A stretch of 64,000 nucleotides of DNA. It comes from Marchantia polymorpha subsp. ruderalis. Lineage: Eukaryota > Streptophyta > Marchantiopsida > Marchantiales > Marchantiaceae. The translations under genes were made by a program, and so were the position numbers. The stretch lies in NCBI GenBank assembly GCA_037833965.1, contig AP031358.1, positions 1,992,001-2,056,000 of the forward strand. Reading direction: 5' to 3'. Below, piece after piece: positions 12,291-24,392 of this stretch. Numbering within the stretch: position 1 is the stretch's first letter; each line of letters begins with the position of its first letter. The notes beneath the pieces are model-generated. The model saw only the letters and a program-made list of their open reading frames with translations, was not told where the DNA came from and made no database searches.

Positions 12291-14048
12291 ATGAATGTCT
12301 TCAGGAAGAGCCTGGGGGACTCGTGGGGCCACCACCTACGCCTCCACATCAAGGCCCTGAGTACCTCGGCAAAGGATGGTAGACGACCGATCCAAGACCT
12401 TGCTGATCCTTTAGCTCACTGTCTTCTAAACATCAATGCACTGTGGATACTTGCCGATCACGAGCGGATTTGATGAAGGGAATCAATTGAAGTGAGTCTT
12501 CGTTCCGAATTCTGTTAAATGAAACACTTTTGGCATTGCGCAGGCGGAGCGGATAATGCAGTAGAACAGCTTTGGCAGCAGTTTTTCCTCGATCCCTCCG
12601 AGTGGTGGGACAACAGGCTCGGTAAGGTGTGGCTTTTCGTGCACTGTAATCTCAGTGTGGAGTCTTTCTGAGTGAATTCGTGGGATCCGCTTATTTTTTT
12701 TGCTTGAGAGTACCTCGCGTTACAAATGTAATGTAGCTTGGGTCGCCTTCGATTGAGGATTGTTTTCTTGCCAAATCCTCTGGAAGTTTCTTGCTGAACT
12801 CGTGTTGATGATGGACAGAGGGACAAGGGTTATCCAGATTTCAAACACAAGTACAGAAACGAGGCACTATGGCTAGACACTGGGCACGATTTTCAGTGGG
12901 TAGAGACGAAGTTGACCGCACTGTCTCAACACCAGTCCCAGCCTCGCAGTGGATTGACATTACTGCTCGACTATCATTATGGAGTTGATCTCGGAGATCC
13001 TGGAAAACATATCGATTGGAAAGATATCTGGAGCTCTTATGCCAGGGAGCGCAGGCGAGAATCCACAGGCCACAAAGATGATCGAAAGATCACTGCACAG
13101 GTCAAAATGATAAGACTCCCAACACCCTGCTTGTTCTCCTGGAGCACAGCGATTGCAGGGTATTCTAGAGCTGGACACGGAGAGAAGGCATTTGAATTAC
13201 TGAAGGAAATGCAAAGGCAAGGCGTGAAACCAGACAAGTTCACCTTTGTGAGTATTCTCGGCGCCTGTGGTGCTGTAGGAGACTTGGAACGAGGGAGGGC
13301 AGTCCACAACGAGATAATTAAGAGCGGAGTCAAGATAAACCTTTTCGTCTGGAATGCCCTAGTCGACATGTACATCAAGTGTGGGAGCATAGAGAGTGCC
13401 CGCGAAGTTTTCGACCGAATGTGCCAGCGAGATGTGGTGTCTTGGACTGCGCTGATCGCAGCCTACGTGAAGAGTGGAGATAGCGAGACGGCATTAGGCT
13501 TATTCGACGAGATGATTCAGCAGAGAGTTGAGCCCGACAGGATCACGTATGTGAGTGTTTTGAACGCCTGTGCTTATCTCGGAGTTGGAGCTGTGGAAGC
13601 GGGCAGAAAAATCCACGAGCAGATGATGCAATCCTCTTATTCCCTTAATATCTACGTCTGGAATGCTCTCATAAACATGTACTCCAAGTGTGGGAGCTTG
13701 GAAGATGCCCGTCTAGTATTTGACGAGATGCATCCTAAGGACGTAGTTAGTTGGAACACAATGATTTCTGGATATGCTAAGATGAGGCGTGGTGAAGAGG
13801 CATTGCAGCTCTATAAACAGATGCAGCAGGAACATATGATCCCAGACAAATTCACGTTTGTTACTATTTTAAACGTCTGTGCACGTTTAGGGGCATTGGA
13901 AGAGGGCAAAAAGGTTCATGCTCAGATGATCGAAAGGGGTGGTGGACTGGACTCTTACGCTTGGAAGTCCCTAATACACATGTACAATACATGTGGCAGT
14001 AAAGAATATGCACGCAAGGTTGTAGACACCTTGCGAACGAGAGTGTGA
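12291..14048 (+). CDS. organelle-targeted PPR protein with N-terminal OSB-type PDF motif
   Basis: Three exons with consistent phases: 12291-12378, 12544-12626 and 12819-14048, giving 466 aa. Residues 1-29 (MNVFRKSLGDSWGHHLRLHI then KALSTSAKD) are basic and Ser-rich with no acidic run, like a mitochondrial presequence. Residues 40-89 carry WQQFF, EWWDNRLGK, PDFKHK and EALWLD followed by WVETKL. This is the PDF motif known from plant OSB organellar single-stranded-DNA-binding proteins, here without the usual upstream SSB/OB fold. Residues 162-466 are nine PPR repeats in P-L-S order repeated three times (KPDKFTFVSILGACG, NLFVWNALVDMYIKCGSIES, DVVSWTALIAAYVKSG and so on). No E or DYW editing domain follows; the protein ends after the third S repeat. 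PLS PPR proteins bind organellar RNA base by base. A nucleic-acid role in mitochondria or plastids is inferred. The following 3' flank has an AAATAAAAAT polyadenylation-like signal near 14132. Confidence 0.85.
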
Positions 14049-15293
14049 CCCCATCCTACAAGGTTTAGCGTCATCTAGGTACCGTGCCTCTCATCAAGAG
14101 CCCAAAAGCTCGATTTGGCAAGTTTACGATGAAAATAAAAATATAGTCTGCGGTCTGTCAATCTAAATGAAGAGAGCGTCATTCATTATATAACGAGGAA
14201 ATTCAGGAAATACTTTGCAACTTCTGCCTCAGTTAGGTTGAGTCAGACTACGTGTGTGAACCGTAAGCAACAGGGCTCTACCGAGTTGCTGAGAATAAGA
14301 TACGCGGGCATCATGATACCATGTTACGTGCTCTTCACGCAGGTAGTGTCTTCACTACCTGCGTGGGGTCCTGGAATGAAGTATGTAGGAAGCATGTGTC
14401 TTAGGATCACAAAAATGTATCATGGCAATTCTCGCTTAGTGGCAGCAAGCAGTTCAAACTTCATCGATCTTGTCATCGCGATGTTCGCTGCGCCTACTGT
14501 CCCTAAGTGACTATATTCAGCAGTTTATACCAGAGACTGAAGACTAGTGTGTGAACTTAGTAGAGGCAATTGCATAACATAGAGGAAAACGACTTGGTAA
14601 TACTCAGCCCGTCGAAGATATCGAAATTTAGTCTGTAGGCATATGGCTCAAAGAAAACTGTCTTCTTTACACACCAACCGGTCAGGTTGGGCATCAGGCA
14701 AAGGACCATACGGGAGGAACAAGCCATCTCCTGTGCTTGAATCGAAAAAGTGCAACGCATGGAATTCTAGGAAGGCTTCAGTGTATATCTGGAAGCAAAG
14801 CCTGTGTTTATGTAGAAGCTTTCTTCCAACTCAGCTATACTTCGATTAAGCAGGGTTTAGCATAAGTTGTCCCAATCATACTAGTCAAGGGAGTCTCAAC
14901 AGCTCTCTGCTGTCATGTGGACACTGAAGTCTGTAACGTAGGTTCTGTACAAGGGAAGTCTAGGTACACCGAGCTTAAAAATTGATGTCATGAACAGGTA
15001 AGGTAACACGCAACCATCAAGTCCTGGAAAGGACTAAAGTAACAGAAAATTGTGAAGTCAATCAAACTCACCCTAACTATCCGATCCGAATATTCAAGTA
15101 CACCGTTGTTCCATCTCTCCAGGGTCACAAATTGTTCTCAACTCTGCAAAAAATCCTGCATCTTTGCATCTTCGCGGGCGTAAGCCTTTCACTGATCCTG
15201 CTGAGAACCAGACCTGAAGTTCTCTGTCGATGTTTAGATGCTCAGGTGGAGATGACTAGATTTGTTGTCGGCGGTCTGTATGGTCTCCGTGAA
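14049..15293. other. 3' intergenic region between two convergent genes
   Basis: The PPR gene (plus) and the ODAD3-like gene (minus) end towards each other across about 1.2 kb. An AT-rich polyadenylation-like stretch lies near 14130-14145 and a perfect hairpin at 14336-14365. The small ORFs here have no recognisable content. Confidence 0.5.
14336..14365. repeat. perfect 13-bp inverted repeat with 4-nt loop
   Basis: CACGCAGGTAGTG and its exact reverse complement CACTACCTGCGTG are separated by TCTT. The hairpin lies about 290 bases beyond the PPR stop codon. It is more compact and perfect than expected by chance, but its function is unknown. Confidence 0.85.
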
Positions 15294-15449
15294 TCACGAG
15301 GAAGAAGGTGACGGGGCTTTTGGTTTCAAGTTCTCGTCAAAAACTGCCATAAAACTGTCGATCGTTTTTTTCCGCTCAGCCGCCTTGGCATCATATTCAG
15401 CCTTTTTGTCAGCCTCCTTTTGTAGATGTTTCATCTTACGAAGCAAACC
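15294..15449 (-). CDS. terminal exon B of the ODAD3-like gene
   Basis: After a CTACCAG acceptor the exon reads GLLRKMKHLQKEADKKAEYD, continues AKAAERKKTIDSFMAV, and ends KAPSPSSS plus TGA, 52 codons in phase 0. It joins in frame to the preceding exon that ends KILK before a GTGCGC donor at 16165. It gives the longer, lysine-rich tail. It is a diverged duplicate of exon A just upstream. Confidence 0.6.
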   Translation of the reverse strand, partial: GLLRKMKHLQKEADKKAEYDAKAAERKKTIDSFMAVFDENLKPKAPSPSSS

Positions 15450-18400
15450 CTGGTAGACGTGTTGGTGATGGTAAAGTTAGTCTTGAAGGAGTAGGCATGG
15501 AAGTAGGTTAGCAGCGCTCTCTTGGAGTTTCAATCCTGAGCTTCATGACGCTCAGCCCCAATGGCATCATGCGCTGCCTTTCTTTCAGCTTCCTTCTGAA
15601 GATGCTTCATCTTACGATGCAAAGCCTGGGAGAGTACATCTCATTTCTTAGTGAGATTCGAGCAGTTGGTAGAGAAGGTAATCAGTTTACCTATGGCATT
15701 ATGCCCACCGAGAGGCCCATTTTGTTATTCAGCTCTGGGAGAGGGTGAATATCAAAGCTAGATGCTTGAATGGTTTGATGTAGTGGTGGTTAGATGCACC
15801 TTGGCATACAACAGTAAGTTCTCTATCGAAATTTAAGTGAGAAGTCGGAAGGATCTGATTTGTTGAAGGTAGAGTATTGTCCACCTGGTTTCCATTTGAA
15901 CTCAATCTTGATAAAGAATAAAAAGTCTATCATGCAGTGTGTGGTATACTTTTTATTCTTCAAACAAGATTCTGTCTTCCTGTTCTGATTTATCTGCAAC
16001 CCTATGCAGAGCGATCTGACAGCATTGTATCATCGTAACGTTGTTAAGAATTTAGGGACATCGTTATCAAGCCAGAGTATGAAACAGGATTAGCCAGTCA
16101 CTACGAAAGATTGATCGTCAGCTTTTTGAAGGGAGGAGTAGACACAAGTGAGTTGAGGTGCGCACCTTAAGTATCTTGGTTAGACGTTCTTCGCACCCGA
16201 ACAAAATGTTTCTTTCTGGAGATTCATCATCCGTCTGCACTTCACAAGTCCGTCTATCAGCTGGAGAGGCTTTCCCACGAGTAATCAGAGCCTAGGTAGA
16301 ACCTATCAGTAAGTTTGGATTCAAGGTCACAAAATACGAGTCACTTATCGTACCAAGGTCATGTTTCCATCGTGTAATTTGTCCACCAGCTTTTGAGCTC
16401 CCTCCAGAATTTGAAAAAGTGGAACCGAGCCTCTCCGCATACTCAAGTTCCGTTCTGACTGCCTTCTCACGATCTGCCTCGTTTCTCCAACCAATCCATG
16501 TAGCTCCGGTTTGGCCATAGAGCTCCTCCTCTGATATCGTGAGCACTTACATCAATATATCAACAGCCTATTGATATATTGATGTAAGCATAGATGATTT
16601 CGAAACGCAGCGTATCCGCTCTTTGAACATGCGTGAGTCTACTCATTACTCTAATCTTTTACTTCGGTGTAATTATTTACTCGAGTCTGCGACTTTTTGC
16701 TCCGCGAGTGGAATTCTTCAGGGAGATTCGCAGAAACGACCCTCGTTTGACACACATGGCAGTTACAAATTACTGAGCCAGCAGTGATGACAAAGAAGCA
16801 TAGAAAGCGTACCCTAGCCGGGTACTCATTCTTCAGTTGATCGACGGTTCTTTTCAACTCCACGTAAATCTGATCCAAATACGCTGTTTGTTTCTCTTGT
16901 AAGATAAACTGATGGTACATTTGTCGCATGGAGTCGACGTCCATAACTTCTTTAATTTCCTTGATTGCCTTGAGTATTTTTTTCTCCAACTCCGGTGAGA
17001 CCAATTTCTGGGATTTACCACCCACGCACGGTTCAGGGAAAGATGGTGAGAACAGCAAGGTAACCAGGTCATGATTTGTTGTTAACTAGCAGTTCTGATT
17101 TCGGCCTAAATCTCTCTCTGGTCTACTCTCTAATTCACTCACCGAATCAGGAGATAGAGAATACAGGACACACACAAGCGAATTGGTCACTGTGAGCCAG
17201 CTTTTTCGTCTACATTAGACTCTTCCGGTCTTGTTCTTTCAATTTACGATACAAGCGAGAATCGAATTTCACAACTGTATATGACTCGCTCCACGTGTGC
17301 TTATGCTTAAATTTGATAAGACGAGAAAGTTACTCATTCGTTCTCTCACTAATAGTACTAAACGAGGCCAGAGTTGTATTCAGAGCAGCTCGGTTGCGCA
17401 TATGAGAGGTCATAAGTACCTTCCGGCTAGTACCAAATAATGCATTCATAAGCTGCCAACCACAGACAACCAACACAATCCACGATATGAGATATCTGTA
17501 CTGGATGCATGTTGTATATTCTCAATGTCATGAGATTCAAGGCACAGCAGCTTCAGTTTTTCGGGCACAGTTTTAAGACGAAAAACACAAGGAAAGAAAG
17601 ATTCAATTGTGGCAGTATCTCACCTACTTCTTCCAGCTCAACTTTCGCAGCATCTCGAGCACGGATGGCGTCGTGGTGAGAGAGTATAAGCTTCTCAGTT
17701 TCCGCGTTCTTCATAAATACGATACTTTGAACGGCTTCCAGCTGAATCACCGATCGATTGATAGATAAATTTTATAACTAGTAAGAAATTTTTGGATAGA
17801 AAGCGACTTCGCTTGAGATTTTTACTTTTTTATTCAGCGTAAATCTGGAAAATTATTCAATCTACGAGTATGGAAGCATGCCCTGAGGGAGCTGAATTTC
17901 GACCATAGCGTATGTGCACATACCTGAGCCGCATAAGAATTGTGTTCATCTCTCATGGGCTTCACTGTATCCTCATAATGCTTCATAAGCGTCTGCACAT
18001 CTCTTGTCTTTATCATGACAATATTGAGTCTGTGTTCCAGGTTACGAATCTTTATTAGCGGAGGGGTGTTGGGGTCGAGGAATCCGGCTGTTTCCAGCTC
18101 TGCTGAATGTGTATCAGTAACTTGCCTCTCCAACTGTTCCGGTCACAGATTAAACATCGTGAGCCACAGAGAAATCACTTAGTGTTACGCCACTTAATAA
18201 AGGTTTTTAAAACACTCAGAGCAATACGATGTTGGACCCGAGCGTGTAAGTTCACAGCACTCGTCTACTGTCTGTCTGTCTCTCTCTCTCTTCTTATCTT
18301 TGTATTTGCTATTGGGATTTTTCTGGCCAAAGTCAAGATTATCTTTCACGTGCATTACGTTATGTGGACGTCGGCTAAAGAATTGATTGCTTTCTGGTGA

Positions 18401-19619
18401 AGAAAGTACGTCATCACGCTTTACATCGCTCCAAAAACTATATTTCGAACACATTTGTAAAGCTTCCGGGGAATCGATAGTACCTCATGTTGCTTCGCTA
18501 TAACGAGCTCTCTTTGGTGATTCAGTGTCACACGAAGACTAACAGTCGATTTTCTCAGAGCCTCAAGGTCACCTGCATTCTTACGAGCAACCCTTGCTTT
18601 TTCTCGAAGTACGTTCAGTGCAGCATGTAAGAGCATATTCTGGGTTCTTGCCACTCTTATCTGATTTCGATGCCTTTTTAGCTTTATTTGTGCCAGCTCA
18701 TAGTAGGCTTTTCCCAGTATCCCTGAACACCAAACCTCCGCCTTTTAGTAAAAATATAGATCAAGATTTGTAGACTGGTTTTGTACTGAATTTGAGGGTT
18801 AAAGTGAAATGTCGCAGACAGATTAACAGTGTCGTACACCAATAATATAAAGTAATGATAGCCGTAATTCTCAGTACTGAAACTCAAATGTAACTGAGAA
18901 GCTAGAAACAGTGGCGAAGTTATAGATAGGTCCTTTTCACAAGCTCTAACCTGCCGAATAAAAGTACTGCTTCACATAGCATGTATAAGGCTCCTTGCGA
19001 GCAATCCTCAGAGCTCAAATAGTTCAAAGAAACTATGTCTGGCTCTACGAAAAGTTCTTCATTTGTGTCATTCATCATTTAGGTCTTAGCGATAGGCTAG
19101 GAGGTCCGATGCATGTCTATCGCTAGCCAAGGAGGTTCTTTCTTTGTCAAGGACACTCTTTGGTGGAGTTTGATGTTTTCGTTGAAGACCACTCCATTCA
19201 CAGCATTTGCTGTATCAGAGTTCCGATACTCCCTTATCATCCTCTGTAGCTCGTATTGACTGGGCAAGGATATCTTTGTATCCGCAATACAATCAATAAT
19301 ACTCATCTAGAGCAAAGAGTGTTCCAGACAAAGAGAGGACCTCCTTGGCTAGTACCAATTTCGTTCTACACTGCACGTTCTCTACAATGATGTTTATGAC
19401 TTCCAGCGTATACAGTCTATAACCCTAATCGATTTGCAGCAAACCACACGATTGCGAAAATAATCATCGTACAGCCACCATTCCCTATATTTTCAGTAGA
19501 AATTACGAACAAGTAAAAATTAGAAAACCGTGGGGCTAGAGAAGCAGACCTAGGCGAGAGATCTTGAACTCCAAGTCTACCATTCTTTCCTTCACGATTA
19601 TGAGCCGCTTGGCCTCCAT
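15294..19619 (-). CDS. coiled-coil protein resembling CCDC151/ODAD3, dynein-arm docking family
   Basis: Exons I can place from 5' to 3' are 19550-19619 (MEAKRLIIVKERMVDLEFKI), one or more in 19090-19420 that I could not resolve, 18484 to about 18645, 17924-18133, 17624-17741, one near 17215-17275, 16813-17007, about 16333-16525, 16166 to about 16271, and a last exon at 15530-15625 or 15294-15449. The protein is almost all charged coiled coil. Family-like landmarks are IRNLEHRLNIVMIKTRDVQ with HYEDTVKPMRDEHNSY, then LSHHDAIRARDAAKVELEE, then IKEVMDVDSMRQMYHQFILQ. These follow in order the CCDC151/ODAD3 pattern (LE-RL...Y..I...E, then D---AR--AK-EL, then IKE--GV-D-----F--Q). CCDC151 acts in attaching outer dynein arms to axonemal doublets in animals and algae. 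In a bryophyte it would be expressed in sperm cells. The family could also be the related CCDC63/CCDC114 group. The 5' part is incomplete. Confidence 0.6.
15530..15625 (-). CDS. terminal exon A of the ODAD3-like gene, duplicate of exon B
   Basis: After a CTCCCAG acceptor the exon reads ALHRKMKHLQKEAERKAAHD, then AIGAERHEAQD and TGA, 32 codons, also in phase 0. About 62 of the first 78 bases match exon B by hand alignment, with many silent differences. Because it carries its own stop, including it would exclude exon B and shorten the tail by 20 residues. Either it is an alternative last exon or a dead duplicate in the final intron. Confidence 0.5.
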   Translation of the reverse strand, partial: ALHRKMKHLQKEAERKAAHDAIGAERHEAQD

Positions 19620-20108
19620 TTTGACTGGATGTAAACGACGAAGGAGTACGCTGGTGAACAAAAAACTAAGGCAAGGAACGAAAACTTTCCAGTCTCTTGT
19701 TAGACGCAAAACTATTCCACGTCTTGCCCAGAAACCCAAGCCTTAGAAATAAACAGCACAGCTTTCATTCACAACTTTTCGTTTCCGTCGTCGGTTGAAT
19801 TTCAAGATGTCAGCATTCGTCGACGCAAATCAGCAAAGCAACCCAAGAGGCCGAAAAATGCACAATGCACAATGCAGCACTTATCGCGCCTAAAACCCCC
19901 AAGCCTCAGCCTATTGGAGACCAACGCGGTTCAAATCTCTTCTGTTCTCTTATTCCCTCCGCTCGCCTGATAGACGAGGCTCAACCCAACCATCCTCAAT
20001 CCTCGCAAGAAATTCCAGATTCAAAACAAGCGGACGACTAAACCGGCCGTCATCCCAATACTGCTCTATCGCTGCTCAAAAAACGTAAGCAGAAAGGCAA
20101 GCGCTCAA
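19620..20108. promoter_or_regulatory. upstream region of the ODAD3-like gene
   Basis: About 490 bases lie between the first ATG I assign to the ODAD3-like gene (19619, minus) and the GC-rich island with opposing ORFs. It is the likely promoter and 5' UTR. I see no diagnostic motif. Confidence 0.3.
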
Positions 20109-21042
20109 ATGAAATCTTGGCGGATCAAGAAGGCACCAACAAATAAATTTGAGAAGAAGAAAATAGTCAAGTCGGAGATGTCAAAATTTCTCAGTCCCTC
20201 GACTCAGAACCCATCACTAGAGAAGAGATCGATAAACCATCGACATCCGACAGGGAGAAGACTGGTATTGCAGGAGATGGCGGGGGAGCGACTGATGCTG
20301 CAGTCCATGTGCAGGGAGGAGATGGGGCGGAACGAAGAGGTGAGATCCGGGACGATGTTCGCCACGGCGGAGCTTGAGATTCGAGACGAGAAACGAGGGG
20401 AGGAGTGTCAGAGCGTCCGACTGGCCAGCAGCCAACTGCGCCAGCGTCACTTCTGGTCTCGACTCTCGACTGGGCTCGTGTGTCGGCACGTGCGCAGCGG
20501 ACCGCGGTCGACATCGTCTGAAGTAAATTTAAACGCGCCGTGGGCAAATTTTTCACGTTCGCCGGTGTTTTCACTGTACGGTATAAAAACCCACCGTAAG
20601 ATTCGCCGGTTTCTTCTATCTTACACTCGAAATCACGAAAAGCCTGCCGGTTTAAAGACCCCTCTCCAAGTTCATGTCGACGATTCTCAACATATGCCGG
20701 CCGATCTTCCGAAGTTCGCCGGAACTGCGCTGACTCTACGTGGTTCGATCTGGGGAGATGCCCATTCGTCCATGAGAAACCGTTAAGATCGTTGGTAGTT
20801 GCCGCGTTCCGCTGATGCCAACACGACGCGACCACTCGGCACTTCCATTTTCTCTTCGTCTCCGGGTCTCGTGTGATGGTGGAGGCCCGGAGTCTGGACT
20901 GTGCAACCGTAATCCTGAACGCTCGAATATGAAAGGGTGTGAAGTTTGAAGTTGTGAACGTTACCACTTCATTGCCAAGTCCCGCCTCGAGGTCACCTGT
21001 ATGCCATGGAAGAGAGGGAACTCGAATCCATTTCATATTCAA
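20109..21042. other. GC-rich island with long ORFs on both strands, coding status unclear
   Basis: A plus ORF of 225 codons (20109-20786) and a minus ORF with an ATG at about 21036 (to 20191, roughly 280 codons) overlap almost completely. Neither resembles a known family. Both have the Arg/Ser/Pro-rich composition typical of chance openings in GC-rich DNA. A TATAAAAA box is present on the plus strand at 20582-20589, which could belong to a short transcript. At most one of the two is a gene. The island ends abruptly at AT-rich fossil DNA near 21.05 kb. Confidence 0.3.
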
Positions 21043-24000
21043 ATTATACCTTCGATTTGCATGTAATAGAGATTTGAGGTGAAGTATTTGAAATGTATGT
21101 TGTCACGATAGCATTTAGGTTTGAATTGGCTAGGATGTCGTCTTATGTTATATTAGAACATGTTTATAAATTTTAGATACTAGATTCACATCTTATGATA
21201 TAGGGTTACCCAGAGGCATATCTCTCTCATGTGCCTTTGGTGGATGATGCTTCATACAACTCTACCAATCGACTTTATTAGTTGCGATTTTTAGAGCCAT
21301 TATGTTAAGTTGGCTTCTTGAGATTAAGAATTATACTTTAAGCAGATTTTATAGATAAATTATTATGTGGAAGGACTTATTTGCATCTTATTAGAAATAT
21401 CGTGATCATGCAATATCATTCACACTCCTCACAATAATTTTTTACACACTAGTTTCGGGTCATTCTAAAAGAGGACGTAAGGTAATATTTCAGCGCATTA
21501 CCCCTCTTTCAACATTCCATCTACATTAAGTTATTTTGCAATGATAGTTGAAAACAAGTTCAAAGAACATGTGAGATAATGTTTGCAGCATTTTCAACTC
21601 GCAAAATACATTTGAGACTTTAATCTGGAAAAATGTTTACATTCATTTTTAAGAAAATTGGAATGGCTAGTGGACTTTGATATATCATCTTTTGTAATGT
21701 CTCATTACAGCTCATGTTTATATTCTTCATTGTGACTTTTGATGTGAGAAAGTCATTGTTTTATGATTAACAGCGGCTACCCAACTAGAATAATGCTCAA
21801 GATCTTACTTAACATGGCTCATTATAAAGATCTAATGTATTGTGCATTGGTTCTATATGAAAATTTAGTGGTGGTAAATCTACTAATAAGTTTTCGTTGA
21901 CATCAATTATGAACTTATTCAATATAACGACTGAATCCATTTTTACTCTTGTTTATATTACTATACTATTTTTGCTTCGGCAAGTATGCATGCTTGGATC
22001 TTGACTTAGTTAAACATTTAGATTTTGAAACTCACAATATTTGATATTATTTTTGCAATATGGGTATGTCTTGTCTTGATGCATACATCTACACCTTATT
22101 CTTTTCTACATGCAAGTGAGCTTATATGGGTATGAAGAAGACAGCTAGTAATTCTGCTATTAAAGATGTGATGTTTGTGATTACACGTGACTATAAATAT
22201 ATTCTTAGCCTAGCAATTACAAAATACATTTCTGTTTATCATCTTGAGGATGTATTTATCATCCACAAAGTCATGGATTACCTGATTTGAATATACCATG
22301 TTAATGTTGTAAATTTGATTTTTAATTCATACATGCCAGAAATATATATTCTCATGTGGGGAGCAAATGTAGATTCATTAGCCAGAATTTCCAAGCATGA
22401 AATTATGAATTTTTTTTATTTGACTTTGAATACTACATGTGTAATACAATCTATCGGACTTAGATGTATTTATGATAAGACGATATAGTATTTTCGATTT
22501 CAGGTTATTGTGTAATGTATTTATATCAACCAAAATTATTTCTCCATTTATCGAGCACCAGAAAATACTACGTTTATCAAAACTACCACGCTAGATGATG
22601 ATTTTTCAAAAATCTTGTCGTTTGTAGATTATTTAACCTAGAATATCCAGATTTCCTAAATGATGTAAAATACATTTCACATTGTGGTACTATGGAGGCA
22701 TAGCTTATTTTAGTTTGAATATTGTATTTTTTCATGATCTTTTCACTTTATTTCTATTCACTTGTCTTGTTTATAGTTTCTTTGCAAATTTTTTTTATCA
22801 TACATATTCGTGCTTGCTTGTGATATAAATTTGATAATGGTTTATAGATTCTTTATTTTTGTTTTGATTAAGAAATAAAATTTTTTTTAAATAGGATGTA
22901 AAAGCTTACCAAACCCTATATGAATGAAAGCAAAGAAGTGAGATGAGTCTGAATTCTAGTCCACCACAATAAATTACATTTTTTCATCCAACTAAGATAT
23001 TTCCACTATCTAGATCAAAACTCTAGATTGTATAAAATCATCTAAAGAACTAACTAGTGCTCTTTGTGGAATCTAATTTCATTTTAGTACACGTTTCTTA
23101 CAAAAGATCCAATGTCTTTTAATCCACAAAGACCACTTTCCCCGTCATGAACATAAAAAAGTAGATCCATAGTTTTAAAATACTCCAAATCTAGAGACAC
23201 AAGGAGCTTCTACACATTATGCACTTGCCGTTGCTCTTGGTTGTCAATGGAAGAGGATGGGAAATCACTAACTCCTTAATTCTATACTTATCACGTTTTG
23301 TCCCATACCAACCAAATGTAGGCATATCCTAACGTAAATTTACTGCGAGGAATATCAACATGAGGTATTGAAACTCTCATGCCATAGCAAACGTCACAGC
23401 TTCAATTACATCACCAAACCGAATTCTACTGGGTACTAAGATAAAACAGGATGCAAACGAAACTCTTTGTGTTCTCCATGTCACTTATATCCGTAGAAAT
23501 ATGGAGCATGAAAAGACTGATGCACAAACTCCCCCATTCTCCGCGTCGAAGTTGTCACATCTGTTGATGCTGCATTTGTCCGGCTCAGAATCGGAGCTAA
23601 CGCAAAACTTCCCTTACATCTGATCGAACCCTACCACAAGTCATATGGAAAGAATTTTCAGAAGATACTACTTTCTGAACCATGGAGACTTATGCAATAT
23701 ATGTACACTTATACTACTTCCGCTATCAAATGTTGTTATCTAAAGTTCTCGACAAAGAGAAGGAAGATGGGAATCGACCATTTTGAGTCACGAAGGATGG
23801 CCGACCTTCAGAGCCATTCCTTTTCCCGTGGGGTTGCCTTGAGTTAGCCAATTCATATTATATCACTTGCCAACTACCTCTAACAAGCATCCGTGTGTGG
23901 TAATTTTAAACCAACTGCACTCTTCACATATGCTTGTTACAAGTTTTCAGCTAGTGAGGAGGATTAAAAGAAAATAAGAGGAAGAAGAGAAAACAATTAG

Positions 24001-24260
24001 GCGAAAATAGCCCAAAAAATTGGGAAGGCATGAATCAAGTGAGAAGCAGATCTGCAACCGATTTTCCACATTTCTCAGAGTAGGGTTTCAGTGGTCTTCA
24101 CTAGATGATGTAGTGACATTGGTTGATCTTGTTTAGTTGTATACGCTGCATTCGATTTTGATAGTTCGGAAATCTTGACATATTTGACACGTTTGATGGT
24201 GTAGTACATATTTCCATATGTAATACTGTCGGAGCCTAGCCCCGTCGTACACACTTGGTT
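21043..24260. mobile_element. AT-rich block of decayed retrotransposon DNA
   Basis: This interval is strongly AT-rich with no intact ORF. On the minus strand around 23250-23420 the translation includes VSIPHVDIPRSKFTLGYAYI followed by a WLVW-like end. This resembles the C-terminal part of Ty1/copia integrase (HVPK-R-KL------CIFLGY). No LTR pair could be defined by eye. The material is old and broken, and several insertions may be layered. The last few hundred bases (23.7-24.3 kb) are less AT-rich and probably hold the TEN1 promoter. Confidence 0.4.
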
Positions 24261-24392
24261 TTATCCCCGTAGGAGTTGACGGAGACTAAGCATATTTTCG
24301 CTACATGACTCGCTCCTCCTCAAAATTTTCTTGCAAGAGGGAACGTTTAGAACGTATGACGTATCAGCTGATTCAGTGCCAGCCAGAGAGTG

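Noticed and set aside
12960-13390. Minus-strand ORFs of 72 and 117 codons
   Set aside because: Shadows of the PPR exon on the plus strand.
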